Shown: positions 40,747 to 51,535 of the stretch, in pieces
How positions within the stretch are numbered: the first letter of the stretch is position 1
Layout: each line of letters opens with the position of its first letter
NCBI RefSeq assembly: GCF_016808335.1
Contig: NC_053142.1
Location: forward strand, 47,415,795-47,479,794
From: Panicum virgatum
Taxonomy: Eukaryota > Streptophyta > Magnoliopsida > Poales > Poaceae
DNA: 64,000 nt
Direction: 5' to 3'
Translations under genes and position numbers: made by a program
Notes under the pieces: model-generated
Told to the model about the DNA's origin: nothing
Database searches by the model: none
Seen by the model: the letters and a program-made list of their open reading frames with translations, nothing else

Positions 40747-42514
40747 TCTGCACTGCACACGTCGTTGTTGATTCTAAAGTTTGGAAGGTTCAAGACTCTG
40801 TCTTGACTTCTTTGGAGCCTCTGAATTCTGAAGATCAGCAGCTTTATCTGATCTGATAAAGCATTATGAAAGAAAGATGGGTATTGTATCATAGAACAGG
40901 AGTCACGGAGAGTAGCAGAATACTCCGTACCTTTTTTTTTGAAATAAAAGCAGAATACTTCTGATCATGCTTTGTATTGGTCTAGGAGTCGGTCGTAGAT
41001 TCACAGTTCCATACGTAGTAGTTTTTTATGTTCAGTTGCTCACACGCCTTGTAACATTGTTACTTACCCCGTGTCTGTAGATAAATGCAGCTGCACATTT
41101 TAATAACTGGCAAACCGCAACCTACCTGGTGATTTATGCTATCTCAATCTGTATGCCTAACAGAACAAAGGGCAAAACATACTGAATCTGAAGGACTGAA
41201 AGATCAGGATCGTCGGTCCCCTTGGAAGTTTTTTTAGTCATTTCTGTAATAGTTGTCTATTTGTTTAAACTGTAAACCTCAGATTCTTTTTTAAATACCT
41301 CAGCAGTGCTCCTGCCTAATTGTTCAAAAAAAAAAGGATCGTTGGTCCGCTTGGAAGTTTGGACCTCTCCAGCCGGGTTGATAGTGGACACCCTGGTGTG
41401 CACAGAGCACCCTGCAGCTGCCATGAAAGGCAGTAACTCTTCGTTGATTGGAAAAAGGAACTCGTATGATCGTTTCTTTTCCCCGAAGTCTGCACGCCGT
41501 TACGGAAGTTTTAGTTTCCAGTGGCTGATAAGAATTCGGCCGTTGTCTTGTTGACGTTACGTAAGCTATATGACTAAATCTGACCAAGCAGCAGAGCAGT
41601 TTATGTGAATCTAACATGCCTGTTGATTCAAGACTGTACTAGACTGTACTAACTAGAGTACTACTTTCTTGATTAGAGCACCTGTCCAACCTGATAACAT
41701 AAATTTTCAAGCCTATTGCTGCGATGCTTGGTGTCCAAATCGTGGGAATTGTTTGTTTCGTGGCCCAATCACAGATCGACCCGCCGGTGGCCAGTGGCCC
41801 ACAAGCGCCGACCAGACTTGTACACAAAGGCGGAGTCCGTCTTTCTTTGTCAAGGCCGGGTCGCGCTGCCGGCGCGCGGCTGCCAACGAGCACGTGCCGG
41901 GGGGCAGATTATGATAGGAATTAAACTCTGAACTCATGGTTTGTTCCGACATAAGAACTCTGAAAACCTGATTAGTAGTAGGAACAGCCTCCAAGCTGTA
42001 CCGTTTGCTTGCGAAGGTTGCATGGAAGCTCGCGACCAGCGTCCTGCTTTTGCTGTAACCTTCAGGTGGGGGAAAAAAGACGTGCCAAGAACAAAAGGAA
42101 ACAGCCAACGCTGATGGCCCTCTTCGTACTAGTAGCAGCTGCAGTTGTCTGTATGCAGCTACATCAGTTTGTTCGGTTCAGTTTCAAGCAACGTCGATGG
42201 ATGGCCAGAGGACTTGCATGCCCCGTCTCTCTTGGAACGAAGTGGAACGGACTCGTCGTCCTTTGGCCTTGTGTTCGATGCTGCCAGCACAGGAGCGACG
42301 CAAAGAAATACTCGTATTTGCGTGCTGCCACACGTTAACGTTATTCAAGCCTAGCTGCGCAATTACGACGACGTTGGTGCTTGGTGATCATTCTGTTCCT
42401 GTTCTGGAGTAGTGGTAGTCTTCTAGACGAGGACGACAGGGAATACATTTGTTTGGGGTTTCAGGGACTCCAGGGCTCCAGGCTACTGAACTTGACAACG
42501 GCAAGCGCAGCCTT
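40747..42514. other. Intergenic, no gene recognised
   Basis: The first part is probably the 3' UTR of the 40300 gene. A short duplicated block, ggatcgt(c/t)ggtcc(c/g)cttggaagtt, occurs near 41207 and 41336. Several overlapping short frames near 41.7-42.4 kb show no known domain. Confidence 0.45.
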
Positions 42515-43060
42515 TCGCCTGCAAGAAAGCGTTGATAGTATTCTCAGAGTTGAGACCATTTGACATGATACTGGTCAGATTCCGCACTTGGGGACGGAGA
42601 GTTCCCTGTCCGCCTGTCGCATCGCACACGACGATCGCCGCCGTTCCTATGCATCCGCAGGCACTTTCCTGGTGGGGCGGCAGGCATGATGGATACCACT
42701 GCGAAAATGTTTGGATTGGATCCGGCGCGGCTGGTACATCGAGCTCATCAGCTGTTTCGTTGTAAAACAAGTCGCCGGCCGCTGAGCGCGAGGGCAGCCG
42801 TAGGACATGTGCTTCACCCGTGCGGTGATACGTGCCGAGCGTGGAGCGCGGCTGCCCACACGAGCATGGTGGCATCGCATCGCCTCGCCTCGTTGCGGTG
42901 ATTGGGTCGGGGAGAGCCGCGCATCCGCTCACTGCGTCGTCTCTTGCAACCGGCAGCAGCGCGATTGCGTCGGTACTGCCTCTGCGGCCAGCAAGTCCTC
43001 GTGTGGCGTGATCTCGTTAGATTTGGCCACAGGTCTGAAAAATTCCTTTGGGTTTTCAGA
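42515..43060. repeat. Local GC-rich repeat, copy B
   Basis: Matches copy A in the blocks cctgcaagaa, tcagagttgagacca, cgcatcgcacacgacg and in the terminal tttggccacaggtctgaaaaattcc. It is shorter than copy A through loss of the central part. Confidence 0.7.
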
Positions 43061-43283
43061 CAGGTCACTGATACGGATGGGGAGCACGAGCGCCTCCAAG
43101 CTGCCGTGTGCAAGGCAGGCGACTCTTGTTGGCAAACTGTACGCTTTGACCTGCGAGTGTCAATCCTCAAAGGGGTATCGCCAGGCGTATCGGTTGGAAT
43201 ACCCAACTTTGGAGATCGGGAAATCGACTAGCACAATAGTAATTGCATTGGTCGTCTCTACTACTAGTGGTAATCTTCTATTA

Positions 43284-43783
43284 TCTTATTATTTGGCTAA
43301 CAAACGGAGTCTCCACGTTCGCTCTCAAGGCTTAGAAATTCTCACTTTAATCGGAGAAAAATAGAAAAATAAAATTACCCACCACTGCCATTACGATAAA
43401 AATTAGCCTAAAATACCCCTGTGCCTAATTAAAAATCACCCACCAATGTCATTATGGAAAAATAAATATAAAATACCATTTAGCTATGTATCAATTACAA
43501 ATATACAGTATTAATAAAAATCTAAAGCTAACAACAATCAATCAAAATAAAATGAAAATAAAAATAATTATCTGCATAATATTATTAAAGCTCAACAAAT
43601 CAAATTGTTATTATAGGTATATCATAGTTGAATTGTTTTAATCAACAATAAGACATAATTTACGATAATGAATAGGATGATGTATGGTAATAAAAAAATA
43701 TAACTTTTAAATAAGGATATAACGATATGCAATTTTTTTAATTTTCAATAGTAGCTGCGCAAATGCGCGGGCTACACGCCTAG
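43284..43783 (+). mobile_element. Helitron-like unit 1 (500 bp)
   Basis: Starts TCTTATTATTTGGC after an A and ends with a small GC hairpin (tgcgcaaatgcgcg at about 43756-43769), then gggctacacgcCTAG followed by T. TC at the 5' end, a 3' subterminal hairpin, CTAG at the 3' end and an A/T target with no duplication are Helitron features. The interior is AT-rich with no coding capacity. Confidence 0.75.
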
Positions 43784-43786
43784 TTA

Positions 43787-44290
43787 TCTTATTATTTGGC
43801 CAACAAACGGAGTCTCCACGTTCGCTCTCAAGGCCTAGAAATTCTCACGTTAATCGAAGAAAAATAGAAAAATAAAAATTACCCACCACTGCCATTATGA
43901 TAAAAATAAGCCTAAAATATCTCTGTGCCTAATTAAAAATCACCCACCAATGCCATTATGAAAAAATAAATATAACATACCATTTAGCTATGTATCAATT
44001 ACAAATATATAATATTAATAAAAATCTAAAGCTAACAACAATCAATCAAAATAAAATGAAAATAAGAATAATTATCTGCATAATATTATTAAAGCTCAAC
44101 AAATCAAATTGTTATTATAGGTAGATCATAGTTGAATTGTTTTAATCAACAATAAGACATAATTTACGATAATGAACAGGATGATGTATGGTAATAAAAA
44201 AATAGTATAACCTTTAAGTAAGGATACAATGATATGTAAATTTTTGAATTTTCAATACTAACCGCACAAATACGCGGGCTACACGTCTAG
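43787..44290 (+). mobile_element. Helitron-like unit 2 (504 bp)
   Basis: Begins TCTTATTATTTGGC only three bases (TTA) after unit 1 and ends gggctacacgtCTAG before T. It matches unit 1 along its whole length at roughly 95% identity by eye, with a few indels. The subterminal hairpin is weaker here (cgcacaaatacgcg). Confidence 0.75.
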
Positions 44291-44324
44291 TGCTTGATTG
44301 TTTGAACAACTACGCCCTCACTTA

Positions 44325-44479
44325 AGTTTTCAAAACACATTACAAATACAGACGCTATAATAACACAATTGCCTTGTGAACACACGCATGCAAACCATAT
44401 CTCTGTGAAGAGACCATAACTTGAGAATTGAGATCGACACGATCACAGTCAACAGACATACCATACTACTTCCCCAAAC

Positions 44480-44484
<5 letters not shown>
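44325..44484. repeat. AT-rich partner of the local repeat, second copy
   Basis: Matches 37390-37610 in ttttcaaaacacattacaaat and in gacataccatactacttccccaaacaaata. Here it lies directly upstream of the GA microsatellite and copy C. Confidence 0.65.

Positions 44485-44542
<58 letters not shown>
44485..44542. repeat. (AG)29 microsatellite
   Basis: 58 bases of uninterrupted AG dinucleotide, joining the AT-rich block to GC-rich copy C. Copy A has a short A-rich stretch at the corresponding junction. Confidence 0.97.
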
Positions 44543-44545
<3 letters not shown>

Positions 44546-44559
44546 ACGGCAATGATCGA

Positions 44560-45105
44560 ATCCCGCGCGGCCGCCGAACCCACCCACTGCGCCGAACCAA
44601 CCGGGGCAGGGGCAGGCGGTGTGGACAGCGGCTGCCAGGACAAGCACAAGCTGTGGCATCGTGCTCGCCGTGAGGCTGAGCTGGCCACACGGCCGGAGGC
44701 GGCGTAGTAGTGGCGCACAAGGCCGGCTACCCGCAGTGGTCCAGCGAGCGCCACCAGCGAGACCGCAAGGGACCCAACCCAAGCGCCGGGCGGACGCCAC
44801 CAGGGTGTAGGTACAAGTACTACCGTGTCGCGGCGTGATGAGTGCGTGGGCACGGCCATCATCGGGTCTCGCAACCAGCAATGCAATCTCTCCTGAACGA
44901 GCGGCGAGTGTGGACGGCTACACCTCCACTTGCGCGTCGCCGGCTCGCACGCACGCGCAGGCACAGCAGCGCAGCGGAGGATCGGAGAGAAAAGAGATGC
45001 TCACTCCGTCTCTTGCAACGCAATTGCCTCGCTATTGTCTGCGGCCGGCAAGACCGATCCTCATGTGGCATGGTCTCGTTACCTTTGGCCACGGCTCTGA
45101 AAATT
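44560..45105. repeat. Local GC-rich repeat, copy C
   Basis: Shares accgcaagggacccaaccc, caatgcaatctctcctga, tacacctccacttgcgcgtcg and the terminal ttggccacggctctgaaaattc with copy A. By eye it is 80% or more identical over its best blocks. It ends about 50 bp before the LINE ORF1. Confidence 0.75.
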
Positions 45106-45158
45106 CATTCCTTGACGACGGTAAAAACATCAGATAATCACAATCATACGTAAGGAAA

Positions 45159-46273
45159 ATGAGGGAGCCACCACCCAACCATCCACCCGCCTGTCCACCA
45201 CCACCCACCTCGCCGGCCCCAGCGTTGCCGGTGAGCGCCGTCGCGTCGGTCGTCCCCTCCGAGGCTTTGGATTACAACTTTTCCAGCCCCGAGCCCTGCT
45301 CCCCCGGGGATGGGCTAGGAGGTGAGACCTACCGCTCCCCTTCCACATTACCACAGGATTCCCGGCCTGCGACCCTGCCGGCCGACGGGGCTGGGGCTTA
45401 GGTGGAGGGGAACCCTCATCATGGCGCTACTCGGTTGCTACGCTCAATCGTAGTAAAGCCTACCACATACAGGAGCTCCTACAGAGATGCTGTGACTGGG
45501 GCTAGCCGCTTCAGGAGGAGGGATGGGAGAACTGTTCGAGTTGACGGGGGAAGATTCATGGTGCCCACCAACCGGGGCCGGCCACGCATTGATGCAGATG
45601 GTTTTGAAGAAGTCCGGGGGAAATACTGGTGGCGCAAGGAGCGCCGTCCTGTCCTCTCAAGGCTGGGGCCACATGTGCATACTGATCACTCAAGAATCCC
45701 GGTGAAGGAGCGCTTGGGGCCGCGCATTCAAGACGAGAGCAAGGCAGGTGACTACCTTCAGCTTCTAAAAGTTAAGGCGGCTGGGAGGTGCTTCCGGTGC
45801 CTCGCTTCGGACCACGTCATTGCCGTCTGCCGGGACCCGCCGCGCTGCATTTTGTGCGCCAAGTCGGGGCACAAGGCACACTACTGCCGATCTCCGTCGG
45901 CTGATAGGTGGAGAGGAGAAACTGGTGATGTGTGGAAGGAGGTGGTCGGCGGTGTTCGGGAGGCGGCCAGCGGCAAGCGGGAGGCGAACAAGACCCACGG
46001 TGCGGCTGTGGAGGGGGTCACAAGAAGGAAGATGGAGTTCTCGGAGATGCACCCTGGGAACCCGGACTTTCGTCCGGACCATGTCGTCGCTTGCACGGCG
46101 CGCACGTCGGCGCTCGTGGAGGAGGAGAGAAGCCTGGAGCTGCACAGCCTGCTGGCGGTGCAGGAAAATGGGCGCGTGAAGCTCACCGATGAGCAAGTTC
46201 GCCGAGATGCTGTACGTCAGCTTCGCATCTCGGAGTGGTCCCTCAGGGTGACCAAGATCGCGGCGGTGACCTT
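45159..46273 (+). pseudogene. LINE ORF1, 5' part (gag-like, zinc knuckles)
   Basis: The frame from ATG 45159 is Pro-rich and meets an in-frame TAG at 45399-45401. It then continues open to the Copia insertion point. It carries two zinc knuckles, CFRCLASDHVIAVC and CILCAKSGHKAHYC (about 45788-45885), the nucleic-acid-binding part of the ORF1 protein of plant L1-type LINEs. ORF1 protein coats the element RNA. The reading frame resumes in phase after the Copia element at 58964. The 5' UTR and 5' end were not identified; the GC-rich repeat C lies just upstream. Confidence 0.8.
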
Positions 46274-46989
46274 TGTAAGGATCGATGGACCAAGAGGGGG
46301 GTGAATTGGGCCTTTTTCAATTTCTAAAACAAAGTAAAACAACTTTAACCTATGCAATGCTAGTAAGGCACCAATTCACCAACCGGATAACTAAGCTACC
46401 TACACAAGCTAAGAGAGATAAAAAGAGAAGTAAAGCCTAGCAAGGTAGAGCTAAGTTATGATCTCTAAGTCAAGCACATGAATAAATTGCATGAAAGAAA
46501 ATGCTTGAATAAAGAGAGTGGACAAGAGACAACCGGATTTTTTCCCGTGGTATCGATGTGTTGGCACACACCCCTAATCCACGTTGTGACACTCACAAAG
46601 AGTCTTGTCACCTCCCAAGTCACCGAGACGAGGGCGCTCACTAAGAGTCTCCGTTCACCATCCCGGCGTGGTGGAGATCAAGCCACGTACAATCTTTTTC
46701 TCCGGGCTCCCACAATCCTTGGCAAGCTCCGCGAGAAACACCTCGATCACCAAGATCGCCTAGGTGATGCCAATCACCAAGAGTAACAAGCTAAGGCCTT
46801 CACTTGAGCAAGAACCGATCACCAAGAACGGATGCACACAAGCTTCTCTCTACTCAAGTCCTTAATCTTGCTTCTTGATTGATTGGATGAACAAGTATGT
46901 GAAAGATGAAGCTCAAGGTGGCTCTTGACTATAGTATGAGTGTTTGGATGTTGCCTGGTGTCAAGAGTGGCAAAATAACCCATTGGAGG

Positions 46990-47000
46990 GGTATATATAG
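46990..47000 (-). promoter_or_regulatory. LTR TATA box
   Basis: The minus strand reads CTATATATAC, just downstream of the palindrome cluster in transcription order. The same site is present in the 5' LTR at about 58039-58049, where it would drive the element. Confidence 0.65.
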
Positions 47001-47049
47001 GCAACTCACACGAATAGAGCCGTTGGAGAAAAGCTGACAGAAAACTGCG

Positions 47050-47467
47050 TAGCGCCGGTTAATCCGACGTACCTCCAATAGTCATCGTCGGTTTAACCGA
47101 TGAATGTAAACTGCCCCTTCTGAAAACTAGCCGTTATAACTTGGGCAGATTAACCGACGTATCATCGGTTTAACCGGTTAGTGTAGTTGTCCACTCAAAC
47201 CTATCGTCGGTTTAACCGGTGAGTACAACTTCTGAAGTCCTTGGAAAAACCATCTCACTGGTCAATTGCACCGACGTCCCATTTCAAACATCGTCGGTTT
47301 AACCGGTGTATAGAACTTGAAATACCCTGGAAAAACCAACTCTGGACTAATGCACCGACGTTAAATTCAAACACGTCGGTTTAACCGGTGTATTGACTTG
47401 TCCAGACTCTGCTGACTTCGTTTAACCGACGTATAGAAAATTGAGGTCGTCGGTTAAACCGGTGTTA
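47050..47467. repeat. Palindrome cluster in the 3' LTR
   Basis: The motif cgtcggtttaaccgg(t) and its partial inverse accgacgt alternate about eleven times in 420 bp, for example at 47088, 47165, 47206, 47291, 47376 and 47447. The core ggtttaacc is itself nearly palindromic. The same cluster lies in the other LTR at about 58102-58519. Confidence 0.9.
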
Positions 47468-47911
47468 AAGACTTTTTCTGATTTTGCCTTTTCTGATTTG
47501 AGTCTTGAATGAAATCCAAATATTCTTGAGATATAAGTTGAGAACCACTTATTTGAACTTCTAGAAACCTGAGTGACCATAGTGTGCATCCATTTTCAAA
47601 TGACCATGTCCATGCTCAAGTTACTTAGCCTTAACCCCTCTTAATAGTGCGATCACTACAAAACTATAAAACCTATACTAACCTAAGTGTCCTTCTCAAC
47701 CTTATGACACTTAGGACTAGAAAGATCCTTAGTCTTGACATATAATTGAGTTGAATACCGAGATCGCCTTTTTGAATAATGAAATTGAGGGGCCTCTTTT
47801 GACATATGACCAAATGAGCGATAATGATCTATTAAGCTGCACAAACTCATTAGTCACAATAATGATTGTCATTAATCACCAAAACATACCTTGAGAGCCT
47901 AGATGCTTACA

Positions 47912-47927
47912 ATCTCCCCCTTTTTGG
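47912..47927 (-). other. Polypurine tract at the 3' LTR
   Basis: The minus strand reads CCAAAAAGGGGGAGAT directly before the LTR TG. This is the expected primer for plus-strand DNA synthesis. Confidence 0.85.
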
Positions 47928-48154
47928 TGATTGATGACAACACAAATATAAATAACGAGAGAGCGAGAAAGATAAAGCAAGATAAACACAAGCAAACTCG
48001 AAAAAGGACCAAAGAGCTCAACGGCTCAAACGAAATCCATAGATATGTCTCAAACCACAGCATACTCAAACGACAAATGTACATATCCATGAACTAACAC
48101 CAAATGAGGTAATAAAATATCAAGGTCCTGATAACTACGAGCTCTCTCTAACTC

Positions 48155-48200
48155 TACCCTCCCCCTGACTCCAACTCCCCCTGACTCTCTCCCCCTTTGG
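48155..48200 (-). other. Additional polypurine tracts
   Basis: Three GGGGGAG-type runs occur on the minus strand within about 40 bp (48162-48168, 48176-48182, 48190-48197), upstream of the main tract. Multiple polypurine tracts have been described as a Sirevirus feature. Confidence 0.75.
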
Positions 48201-48223
48201 CATCAAGGCACCAAAAAGGCGAG

Positions 48224-50761
48224 CTACTGGTCCGACTGTCGTGGCACTGCGAGGAAGCGGTCCGGGTCATCATCGTCGTCGTCGTCGTCGGACGGTGTAC
48301 CCTCGGTAACAGATGGGAGCTGCTGGTCAGTACTGCCTGCTGGATCTGAACTGACTGGGGGTGTAGCTGTCGTCGAAGCTCGCGTGCTGGCACTGCCTGG
48401 AAGAGGGTCCGTAGAAGTAGTAACTGGCTCAGCAGAAGATGTGTCAACATCTGAAGTAGTGAGTGCTGAAGCTGCCGACTGTGTCGACTGCTGAAGCAAA
48501 GAACCCTCTCCTCCTCCCCCTGAAGGTAGTGTCTGTGGTACGACGGGGAGGGCGACTGACTGGACTGCTGAAGGAGACTCCTGGAAGAGTGAAGTCGCTG
48601 GCAGTGGTGAGAACAGTGGACGACCGGCAGACCCAAGTAGTGCGGACATCGAGAACGTGGTCTCCGGTGTCGTTGAGGTAGCTGGAGCTGCAGTAGGGGC
48701 TGGAGCTGGTGTAACGGCAAGCTGAGGTGCTCCAACACCCTGAAGGCCTGGCTGTCCTGGCTGTTGCGGGGCGAGTCCGGTGTGAGAGTAAAGCTGTGAG
48801 ATCATCCCGAACATCGCCATCATGCCCTGCTGCATCTACTGGAACTGAGCGTCTGTCCTCTGAGAGACTCTGTCAATAAGCCCGACAAAACGCTCCTCCG
48901 TCGCAGCCCGCTCTCGGGCGGCCTCCCTCTGTATAGCAGCAAGCTGAGCCTCATGGGCTCTCCTGGCCTCTCTATGCTGAGTCACGAGTTGCTGTAGAAG
49001 TGCGGTGAGCTCGGACGGCTGAGACACCTGGGACTCAGAGACTGTAGCAGGTGCTGGTGACTCTAGAGCTGGCTCTCTAGACCCCCCTGCCTCGTGGTCG
49101 TGACTAGCTAGGGCTGCTGCAGGGAAGTACTCTACGTCCTCGGAGGAGTCTGACTCAAGCTCAGACCAGTGTATCTCATCCTCTCCTCCGGGAAGCTGTG
49201 CCTCGGCGGCAAGCAGTGCCTCGTCCTCCTGTGCCACACGGGCCTGTGCCTCTGGGGACAACTGTGCCATGGCAGCTCTCTCTGCCTGTCTGCCCCTCCT
49301 CCGGTCCTGTGGTGTTGTCGGACAGTAAACTGGGAACCGGGGAGCCTCGTCCTGACGGTAGACGGCACTGACGGGTGACTCAGCTGGCACGATCATCGAA
49401 CAAATATAGCTGATCCAGTGTGCATAGGGGAACTGCCTCACGACCCCCATCCCATCAGTGATCACATCCTCGATCTCAGCCAGTATAAAGTCAACAATAT
49501 CAAACGGCTCGTGAGTGAGAATGTGAAGTAGTAGCAGCTGCTGCAAACCTGTAAACCCCTCTGGGTAGCCACTCCTCGGTAGCAAAGTCCTCCGGAGGGC
49601 CATGTGAACTGCGTACGCCTCCGGGGTCAGCAAGCTGGGCACTCTGGCGTAGGAAGCTGGGAACGGCTGGCGGAAGCACTGAGAGATCGCCTCGTGAGAA
49701 GGTGCAATCCCGCCAATCATGGCTCTGCGCGGTGGATCTGCATCTCCGTAAACCATCTCGTGCAGGGATACGTCAACCAAGTCAACTCCAAGTATCCCTG
49801 CTATCGTCGCTCTCGACAAACCAAAGACCTGGCCTCCAAAAACAAAGTGTACTGCTCGACGCTCGGGAGCAATCCAGGCCGTGGCATAGAAGACTCTGAC
49901 CCAGTCCTCGATATATCTGTTCTGCTCAATCTGGAGTAACCTGGGCAGGCCCCTGAAGTGAGCGAAGTGCTCTCTGACGTCTGCTCCCCCTGCGGCTGTC
50001 CTCAGAGACACCCTGTCAAGCACTCTGTGCGGGAAGATCCTGTGGCCCCGCCTCTGGTAGGTCTCGTAGAAACTGGCCTGAAGAAGCGTCCAGAACCTAC
50101 GGTCGACCCTGCTGTCACGAGTCACGGGGAACCAGTCCTCCTCCTGAACACTCCACCTGAGCCTCTTGACCTTCGCCGCATTGGCCTTGGTCAAGTTCTG
50201 GAGCAACACACCCGGCTCCAGACGCACAACAGTGTCCATACGGAACACTGCGCGCTCGGCCTCCAGGGCCTCGGCTCTACGAGCTGCTGCTGCTGCGGAC
50301 CTGCGAGGCTCCTGTGGCTGGTGACCTCCTCGCGTCCTCAGTCCAGTGCGATGCTCGGTCGCTGGCGAAGTGTCTCCTGCTGGGGACGTCTGCCGAGTGC
50401 GGCCAGAACGTCGTAGAGTCGATGACTCCTGTGTGCCCTGCCCCTGCGACTGCTCAGACTGCTCTGCCTCTGTATCTCCATCTGACTCTGCAGCTGAAAG
50501 TGAACGATCTGACTCTGCTGCTGCTGCCTCAGTCGTGGCTCTGGTGGCCCTGGCACCTCTGGCTCGGCCCATACCTCGGCCTCTGGCCCTGCCCCTGGCT
50601 GGCGGATCCCTGATCGCAAACGGGCGAGCACGGCCTGACGCCTACTCCTCGGCGGCCTTGGCCACCATCTCGGCCCTCTCGGCCTCTCTCTCTGCGTGAG
50701 TCCGCTTGCGGACTGGCTTCTCCACAACTACCTCATTTCCCTTCCTCTTCTCGCGACCCAT
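48224..50761 (-). pseudogene. Third ORF of the Copia element, in the envelope-like position
   Basis: On the minus strand a frame from ATG 50761 runs to 48224, about 846 codons, broken only by in-frame TAG codons at 50642-50644 and 48836-48838. The start is Lys/Arg-rich (a KRK cluster), then Gly/Arg/Ser/Glu-rich and probably disordered. A folded middle part of about 250 residues includes VRVFYATAWI and VFGLSRATIAGILGV, which resembles the plant transposon protein domain (Pfam Transposase_32, PF20167), recalled from family knowledge. An acidic stretch and a helical Gln/Arg-rich part (HREARRAHEAQLAAIQREA) follow. I see no signal peptide or membrane helix, so it does not look like an envelope protein. 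Its role is unknown. It lies between pol and the 3' LTR. Confidence 0.75.
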
Positions 50762-51200
50762 CTCGATCAGACAAACTATCGAACACTTGGCGTGCACTGA
50801 TCGGCTGCGGCTGCGGCGTGAATGGCGTGGAGGCGCGGCTGCGTGGGCGGCAAGGCGTGTGGGAGCGGCGGCTCAGAACGCGGCGACGGCGTGGAGTAGC
50901 AGTGGTGGCGGCGCAGAGGCGCTCGGGCGGCGGTGCTCGAGCAGCGCGGGCGGCGTGAGCGCGCGCGCGGGTGGTGGCGCAGGCTGAGGGGCGGCGCCCT
51001 TGGCCGCCAGCGAGTATGGCGTGTGGCGCGGCGGCTCGGCGTGCAGGCGAGCGGCGGCGTGAGCGTGGGCAATCGACGGCGAGTGGTGGCGGCGCGGAGG
51101 CGGGTGCGGAGCGGCGGCAGCGTGAGATGGGAGGAGTCGGGCGAAACAGAGAAGGAAAGAGAAACCGACGGCCCGCACAAGACACATATATGACAGGTGG
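50762..51200 (-). other. GC-rich leader upstream of the third ORF
   Basis: About 440 bp of strongly GC- and CpG-rich sequence, unlike the AT-rich pol region and LTRs, ends at the ATG of the third ORF. The composition resembles the promoter and leader of a grass gene. No TATA box was found. It could be captured host sequence or an internal promoter. Confidence 0.5.
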
Positions 51201-51214
51201 GACCCGCGATTTTC

Positions 51215-51535
51215 TTTAACACCGGTCGATCCGACGCATAGGGTTTGAACGCCGGTTGATTGCGTCGGTGTAGTTTACCCGAGGCTCCACCAGATCTGTA
51301 TCTGAACGCCGGTTGATCCGACGATATGACTTTTGTATACGCCGGTTGAACGCTGATATCACCGGTTGATTTGCATGTCAAATCTGTGTTACGTTCACCG
51401 GTTGATCCGATGCTGTCACTTCTGTATACGCCGGTTGAACGCCTGAAACTGACTGAGCTGAGACACAACTTAGTAACGCCGGTTAAGCCGATGGGTATAG
51501 ATCCATTGAGCGTCGGTTTAACCGGTGAAGCCAAA
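51215..51535. repeat. Internal palindrome cluster
   Basis: The motif (a)cgccggttgatccgacg and variants such as caccggttgat and cggtttaaccggtga occur about ten times. They are clearly related to the LTR palindromes but lie between pol and the third ORF. Confidence 0.85.

Larger units (their letters stand above)
46274..47911 (-). repeat. 3' LTR of the Copia element
   Basis: 1638 bp bounded by TG and CA when read from either side (tgtaagg at 46274, gcttaca at 47911). It pairs with the 5' LTR. On the minus strand a TATA box (ctatatatac) lies at about 46990-47000, downstream of a cluster of palindromes. Confidence 0.95.

Noticed and set aside
44330..44964. Minus-strand frames with Leu-Ser repeats
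   Set aside because: They translate the AG microsatellite and flanking repeat copy C; not conserved in copies A and B.
46478..46786. 102-codon frame present in both LTRs (also 57530-57838)
   Set aside because: It repeats because the LTRs repeat; it is on the antisense strand of the element and has no domain.
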